Part shown: one piece after another, positions 12,216 to 23,409 of the stretch
How positions within the stretch are numbered: the stretch's first letter is position 1
Layout: every line of letters begins with the position of its first letter
Assembly: GCA_947000775.1 (NCBI GenBank)
Contig: CAMQGK010000327.1
Span: 1,364,001 to 1,428,000 of the forward strand
Source: Pterois miles
Lineage: Eukaryota > Chordata > Actinopteri > Perciformes > Scorpaenidae
Length of the DNA stretch: 64,000 nt
Direction of reading: 5' to 3'
The notes under the pieces: model-generated
Database searches by the model: none
The model's input: the letters and a program-made list of their open reading frames with translations, nothing else
What the model was told of the DNA's origin: nothing
Position numbers and translations under genes: made by a program

Positions 12216-13150
12216 GACATTTTGCACCACTGACATGTCTCTTCTGTGAGTTTTACTGCAGTGACCTTTCCTTGATATGATTTTATTTGGAGAGAATCAT
12301 TGACCTTCTCTTCATATGACTTCAGCAGCGCAGACATCGCTCTCAGAGGTTTTTAATGATGCTGAACAACCCCCGCCCCCCACCCCCACCCCGCCAATCT
12401 CAATGCAAGACCTCCCAGCATTTTGAGGACGATGTTAAACAAGGGATCCCAAATAACACGCTACTGGCAGAGCCTGCTTCCTCCTTCATGAACGCAGCCA
12501 TGCATACTCACCGAGGCCCAACATACCTTCTCCTCTCTTTTCTGTCGTCTCTCCTGAGAGCCAAAGTACACTTCACCCTCCTGCTCCAACAAACTGCTGC
12601 CTCCTCCCTCCACCCTCCCTCTCCCCCTGTCCCCACATAGAGGTCATTGGCTTCATGGAAACAGTTGATAGGCTGGGGTGTATTGACTGGCATGGATTGG
12701 CAGCTCACAGTAAACCTCCAGCTTGGCCTAACTGCTTCTGTATGTGTGTGTGGATGGATGGATGGATGGATGAATGGATGGAGCTGTAATTGCTGAGGCC
12801 AAACACAGAAACATCTGACTGGCATTTTGTGTCTGTTGTGTGTTATTATTAGCTGCTGGTTTTAAAATGATACCAAACAAAGCAGCAACAACAAACCGAT
12901 ACTGAACATTTTGGGAAGGAATTTATTCTCCCCAGAATCAAAGTCTCTGAGGCCAAAAATGCCTCTGTTCCTGCACACAAACACACCTTGGTTTACGATG
13001 CTCACCTCCTGCCAATAAGTTTATCCAGATATGAAACGCTCTCTCTCCCTCAGGACAGATCTATTAATGAGGCATCAGGTTAATCTTTATTATCTGTACT
13101 GATTGGAATCAATGTTTTACCTGATATTTTACACAATCAGGACACCTGAT
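12216..13150. other. Non-coding, small (GGAT)n tract
   Basis: (GGAT)n at about 12,749-12,781. Frames at 12.36-12.83 kb are C-rich simple sequence. Nothing else seen. Confidence 0.45.
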
Positions 13151-13161
13151 GGCCGATATAT

Positions 13162-14283
13162 GGCTTCAAATGGAACTTGTGAACATGGAAGTCATGAACA
13201 CGACATGCGTTGCGTTCAAGTGGTCAAGTCGTGCAGAACACTGCTGCTAATCAACGGCAATATTAACTTTACTGTCCAAGTCTAGACGTCACAGAGGCTA
13301 ACAATTTAGCAAGCTAGCTAGTGGGTAACATAAGGAGGGAAATGTTAAGACATAATGAGAGAGGAGAAAGACGAGGTCGTTGAGAATATCAACATTAACC
13401 TCAGACATATTATAAAGTTAACAAACAAACAAAGAAACATTTCACTAAAATTACAATATATTAACTATTATGCACCAAAAATTGAGCTTCCATGGACTCC
13501 TCCATTTCTCACAAAGTTAACAAAGACATCACAAGTCGTGAACTCGGAGCTTTCAGAAACTTTCCACTTACGAGGCCGTGAATACGACATGAGGGGGGTG
13601 TTTATATGGGCCTAACTCATAAACATGGAAACACGACCCCATCTGAAGGCACCATGTGTTGCCTTACTTAGCAGCAGTGTTCTTCACGACGTAACCACTT
13701 GAACGCCACGCATATCGTGTACATGACTTCCCATATTGCAGACAAGCTCACACAAGGCACCATATTTCCTGTTGCATTGTACTGGTGCCTTCAAATGCAG
13801 TCATGTTTACGAGTTGGGCCCATATGAACGCCCCCCTCATGTCGTAGACATGACCTTGTAAGTGGAAAGTTTCTGAAAGCTCCGAGTTCATGACTTGTGA
13901 CGTGTTTGTTGACGTTGTGACAAATGGTGGAGCCCATGAAAGTTCATTTATCGGTGCATAATAAGTTAATAGTACAGTATATTGTCATTTTAGTCATATA
14001 TTGTTTTTCTTGGTAATTTTATATGTCTGAGGAAAATGTTGATATTCTCAAAGACCTCGTCTTTCTCCTCTGTCATAATCTCTTTATATTTCCTTCATTA
14101 TGTTACCCACTAACTAGCTTGCTAAATTGTTAGCCTGTGTGACGTCTAGACTCGGACAGTAACGTTATTATTCCTGCTGCTTAGCAGCAGTGTTCTTCAC
14201 GACTTAATCACTTGAACACAACGTATGTCGTGTTCACGACTTCCCATCTCGTTAACACAGTTCACGAGTTCCATTTGAAGGCA
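13162..14283. mobile_element. 1.1-kb palindromic foldback element
   Basis: The left arm (13162-13654) and right arm (13783-14283) are reverse complements with moderate divergence. For instance 'GAGGCTAACAATTTAGCAAG' on the left pairs with the complement of 'CTTGCTAAATTGTTAGCCTG' on the right. The hinge of about 130 bp repeats a piece of the outer right arm ('GCAGCAGTGTTCTTCACGAC'). Short frames inside are not genes. No clear target duplication found. Confidence 0.8.
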
Positions 14284-15420
14284 GCACCTCCACATTTTTT
14301 GTCATCTCCAGCCCCATCTGAGGCTGACTCAAGTGACACCACTTGAGGCAATTTATCAGATTTCATGTCGTTCCACAAAAAGCTTTATACAGCATTTTTC
14401 CTACATATGCAGTACTACTCCCCAAAACACTGCAGCCTAAAAAAGGCATAATATTGAACAAGGTTGCACAATTAGAGCAGAAATGATTAGTCAGTTAATC
14501 AATCAGTTGATCTTTGGTCAGGGACAGCCTGAATCAATCAATTGTTTAAGTAATTATTTTAGCAAAAATGTCCAAATTTCACTGTTCTAGATTTGTAAAT
14601 GTGAATATTTGCTGGTCTTTTATGGTAGTAAAGTGAATATTTTGTGGTTCTAGACTGGTGGAACAACATAAGCAATGTAAACTTTGGCTTTAGGAAATTA
14701 TGATGGACATTTTTCACTAATTTCTATTGACATTGAAAATATCTGTTGGTTACAGCCCGAGTACATTTATCAGTATCAGCCAGTCACCTCTTTTAAAATA
14801 GGCTCTATCTAACATTGTGTTAATACATTTCACAGGGACGAATTCAGCAGCAGCCTACACAGAAAGTCATCAAAAATACCAGTTACAATTTCCCAAAAAT
14901 GACTGAAGCAATTAATTGATTATCAGAAAAGAAAGCACATCATCCATCTATCCACCCATTCATTCATTATCTACGTAGTACTCTGGGTCAAGGCAGGGTA
15001 CAAATATTTAGTAATAAATCAGAGCATACTAATGAAGCAGCATTTGCCCCAAACATCACAGTAAAAACGTCGAGTTTTTTGTTAAAACAATAGAACTATT
15101 GATGGTATAACATTTAATAAAAAATACAAATACATTATGCAAAATGGAAATTCTGTATTATTATATGATTGCACTGTTGTTGTTATCATGTACACGTAGC
15201 CTTTACAACAACATGACTAATACAAGATGATGTTTTGTTAGCAGAGACCTCAGCGGTAACACACAGTCAGCACACTGTCTGCAGAAACACTCAAACTGGA
15301 GGACCTTTCACCCCACCATACCCCCCATCTTTCACTCCTCAAGAGTAAACAACATCATCTATGGAGTCGAGTCTCGCCTTTTCCACTGTGACCCTCAAAT
15401 GAAAGAGCTCATTCTCTGTT
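14284..15420. other. Non-coding with a degenerate miniature element
   Basis: About 14,463-14,930 contains 'AATGATTAGTCAGTTAATCA' and related motifs of the same miniature family as 2,983. Otherwise nothing. Confidence 0.45.
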
Positions 15421-15570
15421 TCCTCCCTCTCTCTCTCTCTCTCTCTCTCTCAAACACACTCTCTCTCTCCATCACATCAGCTCTCCAGCCAGCCATCTCT
15501 CTGACTCACTCTTGGACAGATGGATGCATTTCCATTTGCTGCCTTTTTTTAAAAAAAAAAAAAAAAGAGT
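15421..15570. repeat. (CT)n and poly-A simple repeats
   Basis: CT run at 15,425-15,452 and an A run at 15,551-15,566. Confidence 0.85.
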
Positions 15571-16054
15571 GTGAGGAACAAGCTGCTGCAGGTTATACTT
15601 GCAGAAAATCATCTTTTGCACACATACTGAGAGCAGGGAGCCTCGTCTGGTCGAGTGACGGCAGAGAGATGACAGATTGGCAGGTGAACACACTGAGCTG
15701 TATGAGCTGGTTTAACTTATTGAACATTGTCTTGTGAATGAGCGGAAACCATGTGACTACTGATCAGAGGCACTTGTGGTCAGCTTCACAGTGAATGGGC
15801 TGAAATGTACACTTGAAAACAATAATCAGTGTTTTGCCTACATTACAACTCAGGAAAAGGGCAGAGCAAGTCAGTGCAGACGGGTAAAGCCGGATTCTGT
15901 CTTATAATAATACTACGCTACACTCTTAGTTCAGTATCTGGCTGCTTCTTGTTTTAGCACTATCCCCTTTGCTGCTGTTGTCCGTAAATTTCCCCACTAA
16001 TAAAGAAATATCTTATCTTAAGTGTGAGAATATTATCTCAGCTTGGGCTAGGAG

Positions 16055-16566
16055 TAGGGGTGGGACGGTTCATAAAATTCACAGTTCAATTCATATCACG
16101 GTTTGGGGTCATGTTTTCTGTTCGGTTCGGTTCAGCAGCTCAAGTACCCTAATCATATGCTGAAATCCAGCATCCTCCACGACTGCATAATGCTGCATAT
16201 CTTTGGCTATACCCGACTGTCTCCTCCTTGTGCTATCAACGGACACTCCGGAGTGATGTCTCAGTAAATTATTCATCATATTGGAAGTATTGCCGCTAGC
16301 ATAAACCACATGTTGCACAGTGCTTACACACAGTTGACATTTTATCCACCACTTTTTTCCCGTCACTGTCATACGTAACACTAAATCCATGCCCGTCTGT
16401 GTCCCAGCCTCTGTCCATAGACCTTGATTTCTAGTGTGACAATCAACGGGATGAAAAAAATACACAATCTGCCTCATAACCTATTTCAAATGAACCGAAC
16501 AGTACATACACGACGCAAACCGTGACAAGCGGTTTGGATTTTTTAACCAAACCGTTGCCATCACTA
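16055..16566 (-). mobile_element. Internally deleted hAT element carrying a BED-finger transposase relic
   Basis: Exact 8-bp duplications GCTAGGAG (16047-16054 and 16567-16574) flank imperfect inverted ends (left TAGGGGTGGGACGGTT, right as reverse complement TAGTGATGGCAACGGTT). On the minus strand 'GKKVVDKMSTVCKHC' matches the first half of a BED zinc finger. After a frameshift, 'VYASGNTSNMMNNLLRHH' matches its second half. A deletion then brings 'DMQHYAVVEDAGF' close, the region after the finger in hAT transposases of ZBED type. The product is broken and cannot be active. The 122-codon minus-strand frame at 16,109-16,477 is part of this relic. Confidence 0.85.
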
Positions 16567-16607
16567 GCTAGGAGACTAAAAATGTACAACAAAAAGATTA
16601 ATGTGGG

Positions 16608-16686
16608 ATTCCTGAATTTCCCTCCGGGGATTAATAAAGGTTCATCTTATCTTATCTTATCTTATCTTATCTTATCTTATCTTATT
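16608..16686 (+). mobile_element. SINE/LINE tail with (CTTAT)n terminus
   Basis: 'CTGAATTTCCCTCCGGGGAT' plus 'TAATAAAGGTTCATC', then about nine CTTAT units: a 3' end of a fish retroelement. The 5' part is not recognisable. Confidence 0.6.
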
Positions 16687-17360
16687 CTTCAGACATGATA
16701 TCATCATTCAAAGCATGAAGACCGTGCCTTGGGAGGGTTAACCATTTCTTATCAGTTGTGGGATCATAAAAAGTTGGATTATCAAGGTTTCTGCTCTCCA
16801 GTTGTTGGATTTGAGGACTTCAAAATACATTGTGGATTTTGGACAAAATCACAGGATTTCTACTAGTTCCTCTTTTTCGGCAGCAAAAGAAATGTGGCTT
16901 GGCCAGACACATTTCCTCTCGTCTCGCCCTACATGGACTTTGAATTGTTCAGCATCGACCCATTTTCATCAGGTTTTCATGTTGTATGTTGTATCAATTA
17001 CAACAATTCATCATTTTTACCAAATCATCAATTCAGTAACTGAATTTTAATCATTTGAGTTGTATACTTTGCCCTGCTTAATTCTGCAACAAAACTACAA
17101 ACTGCAATTAAAGCCTAATTTTTGGACATTGATTTTTTTCACTTCTTAAGGACTGTGGTCCAAAAGGTCAGTGTGCCAACATCTTTTATGGTTCCTATCT
17201 GTTGCTCTAGCCAAGCAAACTAACAGACCTTTAGATCTTAAAACTTTACCTAGCCCATTTAACAAGAGCCCAAGATCGCGTTGAATCTTACAAGCCTCAT
17301 TATAGCCTGACACGGCAGATGTAGGGCGTCAGGTCGTACGAGGGGCAACTATGGGCATCA
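16687..17360. other. Non-coding, nothing recognised
   Basis: The 82-codon frame at 16,802 shows no domain. Confidence 0.45.
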
Positions 17361-17365
17361 GGCGC

Positions 17366-18130
17366 GACAATTAGGGCTGGGCGATACGGCCTAAAACTTC
17401 TATCCCGATATAGGTCATTTCATATCAATAACAATATCATGAAGAAGAAGAAGAAGAAGAAATCTATCCTTTATTAGTCCCACAATAGGAAATTCAATTT
17501 ACATTAAATCATAAGAAAACCTGAAACACACATACATGCAATCATGGAGAGACGTTAGAGTGAGGGGGCTGCTCCTGACAGGGGCCCCGGGGGGGGGGGG
17601 GTTTGGGGCCTTGCTCGGGGGCCCCCCGGGGGGGCCCAAGAGGAAAACTGGCCCCCCCCCAGCCACCAGTCCACACTCAGTTTTTGGTCCATGTGGGGGG
17701 ACGAAGGGGGGCCCCCCCGCCCCCCAAGCCACCCCCCCAGAGACTGCGCCCCCCCCCACACAGCATGTTTTCAAAAATAAAAGTCTATGTGAAATAACCA
17801 CATGGTAAAGCCTGTTTTTGTGTACTCCTGTGTGCATTAATATTTGACAAATAAAATTATTTTCTCATTTCATTAAGAACTTTAGTGCAAAATAAACAAA
17901 AGTTTCAAGTGAAATTACAGAGAAAAGGATTAATATTTCCAGCTATACACTGACTATATTTACATGCATGACGCTCACAAATACACAGTAATCAGATTAA
18001 AACAATAACTGAGTTTGATATTATCAAATGATATAATTGTGTCACGATATCACGATATCTCGATATATGATTTCAACACAATACGATTCCACTGAAACAT
18101 GATAAATTATCATATTGAATTATTGCCTCG
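17366..18130. mobile_element. 'GGGCTGGGCGATA' miniature element split by a SINE
   Basis: 'TTAGGGCTGGGCGATACGGC' with 'ATAACAATATCATG' on the left, and 'GTGTCACGATATCACGATAT' on the right, are the two halves of a common fish miniature element. The SINE at 17,437-17,757 sits between them. Confidence 0.6.
17437..17757 (-). mobile_element. tRNA-derived SINE with bases overwritten by G and C runs
   Basis: Its (AAG)n terminus, tail and 'GAGAGACGTTAGAGTGAGGG' body match the copies at 8.4 and 24.2 kb. From about 17,580 on, most A/T and many other bases are replaced by G or C, giving long homopolymers, while islands such as 'CACACTCAGTTTTTGGTCCA' stay intact. The pol III boxes are lost. Overlapping frames here are meaningless. 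A sequencing or consensus artefact is likely. Confidence 0.75.
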
Positions 18131-18163
18131 CAGTGATGTGATGTGAGGAAATTTTCCCACCGG

Positions 18164-18192
18164 TTAAGTTAAGTTAAGTTAAGTTAAGTTAA
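18164..18192. repeat. (AAGTT)n microsatellite
   Basis: About six pentamer units. Confidence 0.85.
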
Positions 18193-19060
18193 ATTAAGAT
18201 GGTGCTCAATGTGTGTCGAGCACTTACTTTGATCTCTCTGATCCAGTTTTTGACCCGGCGCCACGCACACCGGCTATGGCCGCTCCGTCCTCCTCACGCC
18301 GACTGTCTCATTAACATTATGGTCCTCTTACAGTGTTGGGTTTAAATCTGAAGCATTGCCAAATAGGCACTTTTGCTTTTAGCTTGGACACCAAATCCTC
18401 CGTCCCCGTCTCTGCTCCTCTGACCTGAGACACTTTCACTCTCAGCTTGTAGCATTCATCATCTGACTACGTATTGATAACATGCTGCCGATACGCCAAA
18501 ATGAACTAAATGGGATTTGTTTGTATATAAAAAATCAAAACAACGGTGGAGAAAGTAACATAATCAGTGTATGCCCGACCATAACACCGGTAACACAGAC
18601 TACTGCAACAAGCCTATTGCCCAGCCCTTGCAACAATCCATCACTTTTTTTCCTGTGTAGTTTGTCATAGTGGGCGACAAAGACGTTACTAGTGCTGCCA
18701 GGTAGAACTGCAAAACAGAGGCGAGGTCACTGTTGTTTTGACCCTTTTTTAGGCAGCCATCATCACACACACCACTGTTTGTGTACATTCAAAGTCTCCT
18801 TACTTTGTGGAAAACTAACAACTAGCAAGCAATATAATATATACCGGTAGTGTAAAATTCAGTGTTAATTGTCTTTGTGCATAGCTCTTTGGCTGTGTCC
18901 TAACATCACTCCCTATTTACTACAGACCTTTTCAAACTGGACAACGTAAACACTGTAAATGGACTCCTCTGTACTTCCTGTTCCAATGTTTGTTAGTGCA
19001 GTAGCTACCAGGAAGTAAACTTGGACCAGCGCTGAAAGCAAAGCAACAGAATGGCAATGA
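18193..19060. other. Non-coding, nothing recognised
   Basis: Short CpG-richer patch at 18,250-18,310 ('CCGGCGCCACGCACACCGGC') without a matching splice signal or frame. Confidence 0.4.
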
Positions 19061-19067
19061 AAAAGTC

Positions 19068-19318
19068 AAGAGCAGCAGTAGGTCCACAGGGATTTGGCTT
19101 GGGAACTGGAGGTTTGCCAGTTCAAGTCCCCATATGGACCAAATACTGAGTGTGAAGTGGCAGCTGGAGAGGTGCCACTTTGCCTCTTGGGTACTGCCAA
19201 GGTGCCCTTAAGCAAGGCACCAAACCCCCAACTACTGGAGGCGCTTGTCAGGGGCAGCCCCCTCGCTCTGTGAAAAAACTGAATTTCCCTGAGAGATCAA
19301 TAAAGTGTGTCGTCTTCT
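19068..19318 (+). mobile_element. tRNA-derived SINE, plus orientation
   Basis: Degenerate head then 'GCCAGTTCAAGTCCCCATAT' (B box), a body shared with the 8.4-kb copy in reverse, and the tail 'CTGAATTTCCCTGAGAGATC' with 'AATAAAGTGTG'. Confidence 0.75.
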
Positions 19319-19329
19319 TGTTCTTCTAT

Positions 19330-20035
19330 AAAGTGTCTATATCATGGAGATATAAAGAGATCTGGATCCAGTGTTGGAGGCAGGGCCCTGTTCATTCCTA
19401 TGAAAGTGTCTCAGTGACGCATGAAGTCAATGAGTAGACTTCCGGGTCTGGGAAAATACCCGGATCTTCTCTACGTCACTGCTTGCGCTGTCGTCACAGT
19501 CTGGGTCTCCAAAGACATAAACAGAGGAAGGAAATAAGTCTGGATTCAGCTATTAGTGTGTTTTACAACTTTTAGGACCGCATGATTTAAATAAGGACTA
19601 TTAGAGTGTTCGTACTGGGGAGTTGATTCACCTCAAAAAAAATTATCCGCCGAGTTACAGACGTCTCTTTCTCAATGTAAGTCTATGGGAAAAAGTGTTG
19701 GGCCCAATAACGTCATAGGACGGACATAGAAGCTGTAGTATCACAGTTTGGCCACCACAAACAACGGGATCAACGACCAGGGCTCCTCCAGGGGGCTTGG
19801 TCCCAACGGCAAGCCTATGGATTTTTAAGAGGTTATTAAAAAAAACTGATATCTGGTATCATAGAAAATAATATCACGATACTCATAGGTATAGATATTT
19901 TCTTACACCCCTACTCTGTTTGTGGCTAAAACAGTTAATAATCCAGTACAATACTGGACAAACCAAGGTACATCAACACACTGACGCAAACTGAAATCCT
20001 GCTCAGTGATTTACAACATGGCCTGCAGATGGCCT
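19330..20035. mobile_element. Transposon-derived repeat, duplicated at 23.4 kb
   Basis: About 19,330-19,720 is the inverse of 4,250-4,730. About 19,600-20,035 is repeated in direct orientation at about 23,430-23,830 ('GGGATCAACGACCAGGGCTC', 'TGGACAAACCAAGGTACATC', 'CAGATGGCCTACGACAACGG'). Confidence 0.65.
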
Positions 20036-20632
20036 ACGACAACGGTGTCAAACATACGGCCCAAGGGTCAGAACCGGTCCGCCAATCCAATCTAATCCAA
20101 TCCAGCCCACAAAAGTATGAGATTTTTATTTTTCAAGGCTCAATTCTGAAATTAAGTCCAAACTTTGGTTAAAATAAGTCAGAATTTTGACATAGAAAGC
20201 CAAAATGATGAGATATTAAGTCAAATTTATTATTAGCCATCATAGAAAGTCACACTTTAGACAATTAAGTTAAACTTTGGCTGAAACTTAAAGACACAAT
20301 TCAAAGCTATGTATATCTAATGTGAAAACTGAGATTTTAATTTTTCAAGGCTCAATTCTGAGATATTTCATCACATTTATGATTTGTAATTGAAATTAAG
20401 TCCAGATTTTAAGTACATTATGTCCAATTTTTTACATAGTAACCCAAAGTTATGAGGTATTAAGTTGAATTTATGACTGTTTAAGTCAGAATGAATAATT
20501 AATTCAAATTTTGCAGTTAAAGGAGGTGTTGTTGTTTATAGGTTACTGTGCAGTGGTTTTACTGTCCCACTGGACATCAAACTGGACTGGATGTGACCCC
20601 TGAACTGAAATGAGTTTGACACCCCTGGCTGA
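20036..20632. mobile_element. hAT-like miniature element ('GTGTCAAAC' ends), reverse copy
   Basis: Ends CGGTGTCAAACATACGGCCC and GAGTTTGACACCCCTGGC mirror the nested element at 7,364. The interior repeats 'TTTTTCAAGGCTCAATTCTG' twice. Non-coding. Confidence 0.6.
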
Positions 20633-20840
20633 CAACAACCACAGATATTAAACGCTGACACATCTCTTATTGCCTCGCTTCATACATGTATAATAACACA
20701 CTACATCCATAAGCGATGCATTCAAACAGTTGCAGAAACACAGTGTATCACCTGGCTTAGTGCTGAGATTAGCTGAGGTTTCAGGTGTAGCTGTGTCACA
20801 AGCGTCTACAGCATCACCACCTTCCTGTGCACTCGCCCCC
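20633..20840. repeat. Inverse copy of 7,130-7,370
   Basis: 'CATACATGTATAATAACACA' and 'GCATTCAAACAGTTGCAGAA' are the reverse complement of the left interior of the TTAA element at 7,080, in the same order relative to the nested element. Confidence 0.7.
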
Positions 20841-22539
20841 TTTATTTTGTAACCACCTCACTCATTGAGCTCATTCAAGAAGAATCAGTTGATTTCATTG
20901 CTGACCTGCAGAGAGAAGACGAGCAGCCCGGTCTGCTGTCTCTCATTATCTGCTGCCTGCGTGTCAATCTAACTGCAGCCAGAGAAGAATACCTGTGTTC
21001 CCTTTGAAGTCCAAGCCTGACTATAGTAAATTATTTGCTTGCCTGCAACACAGCTCCAGGCCCTTAGGACACCCCCTGGCTGTTCCACTCTGGGTGCCAT
21101 TACCTGTCATTCCAGTTGTTGGGTATTTCTTGCAGAGGCTAACAACGATGCCTCGCCGCAGCCCTATACCAGAGTTTATCTGACTCTGCGCGACAGTGGA
21201 TGTGGGTGAGCTTACGTAGGCTTATAACAATACCGAGTGCGAGAGGCATGGAGGAAGAGAGCGGCACAGCTACTCAGATTAAATAGCCAACATTCCTTTA
21301 AAAGGAAGAGAAGGTAGCCTTTGGGCTCCAGACAAGCCTGCACTTGTAAAATGTGGAGAGAGAGAAAGAGAGAGAGAGATGACAAGTGCAGTGCTCCTCT
21401 AGTCTAGCAGAGCGTAACAGGAAGTGGCAGGGCCCTGCTTCACACGGGGCCTCTGGGGTGCAGCGTCTGGCTGGGAACGCGTCACAGTCTCCGAAACCGC
21501 CAGCTGCAACGCCCTTAACACACACACATGGCACCGTCTAATAATTGGCAAACCTATTAAAATTCACTGGAACTATGAGTTTGTTTGGACAGTGCTTGAG
21601 CTCACAGACTAAATCCTGCAAGTCACAAATGCAAGTCAAACTGGCCTGGCAACCTGGTTAAAAAAAAAAAAAAAAAAGTTTATTTGAAGCGTGATTAATT
21701 TAACTGGCAAGCACAGCCCACACTGTTGCTCCAGCCTCCTATCTTTAGCTAATGACTGCAGTGAGATAATGAAGCCGCACTAGATGTACAGTAATTGCAG
21801 TTTCCTGTGAGCGCAGGAAACTCTCGCCTATACTGCACAGGCGATGTCCTCTGTTTCACAAGGCAAAATCATCATGGATAATCAATTGCATGCAGACACT
21901 AATTACTGAACACTGTCTGGACTGAAACATCCACTCTATATAGGCTGATCAGATGAGTGAGCGATATAGGAAAAAAGGAGGAGGGAGGTGGTGGAGAGAA
22001 AACTGGGAGGGACTCGTGTCACACATAGCCCCCTTTCATGTTGTGCAAAAACAATGTTGACAAATAAATAAGAGGAAAAGCTTGATCTGGCACTGGTGAT
22101 AAATAAGCCTCTGTAATCACAGTGCTAAGAGGCTTTGGTTCAAATGCACAGAGCAGAAAACGACCAATTTAGGAGGAAAAATACAAGCAGGTTCATTTGC
22201 TATAACTGTATTTCCTATTGAGAAACAGCAGTGCTCCTATGATAAATGTCACCAGGATACTCTTGCAAAGAAAAAAAACACAAGGTCACAAGCTATAAAC
22301 TCAAATGACAAACCTTTTGGGGATATTAAAGTGATTTGTAGTTTGGTATAAGACATAAAAGTCGTAAAAACCGAGATGGCTTTGCCAGAAAATGCACAGG
22401 GGCCAACTCTGCTACCTGAAGTTACCGCATAACTGCTCCAAGTTTCCTGATAGGAGGCATTTCTGCTCCAGTGCGACAGCCATTAACCTATTGTTAAATA
22501 AACCCGTTATCAGCTCGTGTTTTTTTTTTTTTTATCCAC
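20841..22539. other. Non-coding with one conserved-looking block
   Basis: A-run at 21,661-21,677, followed at about 21,685-21,850 by unique motif-rich DNA ('TTTAGCTAATGACTGCAGTG', 'GTACAGTAATTGCAGTTTCC') that may be regulatory. The short GA tract at 21,355-21,380 and minor frames are not genes. Confidence 0.35.
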
Positions 22540-23110
22540 AGAGGACGAGATATGTCGTGCACAGCCAGCCGAGCCGAGCCGAGCCGAGCGCAGCATTCCT
22601 GTATGTGGACGCTGCCGTCTGCAGCTCGGGCTGCGGAGGGGAGGAATAAGCCTCTCTCTGTCTGTCTCTCGGTTAAAACCAACACTTTAAATCCACCAAA
22701 AGGAGCTTTAAAAAGTTCAAACTCTTTGTCTCGCTGGTCGGCGGTATTGCTGAAATAAAAGACTCACCCGTGAAGACAGAGAAAGCGGCAGCCGAAGCGT
22801 CGGATGGGTTTCCTGTTCGAAAGTTGCCGTGTGTCAGCGGGGGAAAAACATTGTACGCGGAAGTAGCTGCACACAGGAAAAAAACAGCACACGGTGACGG
22901 GCGGCTATGAAGTCAAGATGTTAGCCTTTTAAATGGTCGAGCACATTGTGCCCGACGAGCCATAAAAACCGCCCGTTATGTCGCTTCTCGGTTATTTGTG
23001 TTTTATGTCTCGACTGTCAAAGTTTTTTTTGTTTTTGTTTTTTTTAAGTAAACCGTCAAAAACGGCTTGTTTCCGCGCTGTGTTACACACTAATTCGTCC
23101 CCATTGAGTT
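22540..23110 (-). promoter_or_regulatory. CpG-rich promoter and probable first non-coding exon of a minus-strand gene
   Basis: CpG is clearly denser than in the flanks. It contains a repeated GCCGA block, an ETS/GABP-type site (GCGGAAGTAG on the plus strand) and GC-rich stretches. On the minus strand the block ends in CACGG|GTGAGTC, a near-perfect splice donor at 22767-22766. Only very short open frames precede it, so this exon would be 5' UTR. A plus-strand acceptor-like site (poly-T then ATCCACAG) at about 22,540 is also present, so a bidirectional arrangement is possible. Confidence 0.45.
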
Positions 23111-23409
23111 CTCACCTTGTGTTAAACTGAACGTCATATTCACTTTTTTTTACATAGTTTGAAGGCCTATTTTATAAAAGCTACACTTTTAAAGTGTGTT
23201 AAAGTGTTGTTTTACACTTTTACTGGTTCTTTGAAAATTATTAGCCAGTTTCCTACATAAACAAAAAGCTGATTTCTCTCTAGTAGTAAGTCTGACATGT
23301 ATGCAGCTAACAGAAAATTAGTTTTCTTCCTATATTACTAAATGTGTTATTTATATTCCAAACAACCTGTATTATAGCAGCAGTAGGTAGAATTGGAGCA
23401 ATTAAAAAA
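23111..23409. other. Non-coding, nothing recognised
   Basis: A fragment of the 'GCAGCAGTAGGTAGAATTGG' repeat end at about 23,375. Confidence 0.4.

Noticed and set aside
13103..13615. Two plus-strand frames as small genes
   Set aside because: Mostly or wholly inside the arm of the palindromic element, with no splice or domain support.
16109..16477. 122-codon minus-strand frame as a host gene
   Set aside because: It lies wholly within a hAT element with 8-bp duplications and mixes frames of a broken BED-finger transposase.
22552..22758. 68-codon plus-strand frame after an acceptor-like site
   Set aside because: The frame is built on a GAGCC repeat with no domain. Kept only as a remark on the promoter block.
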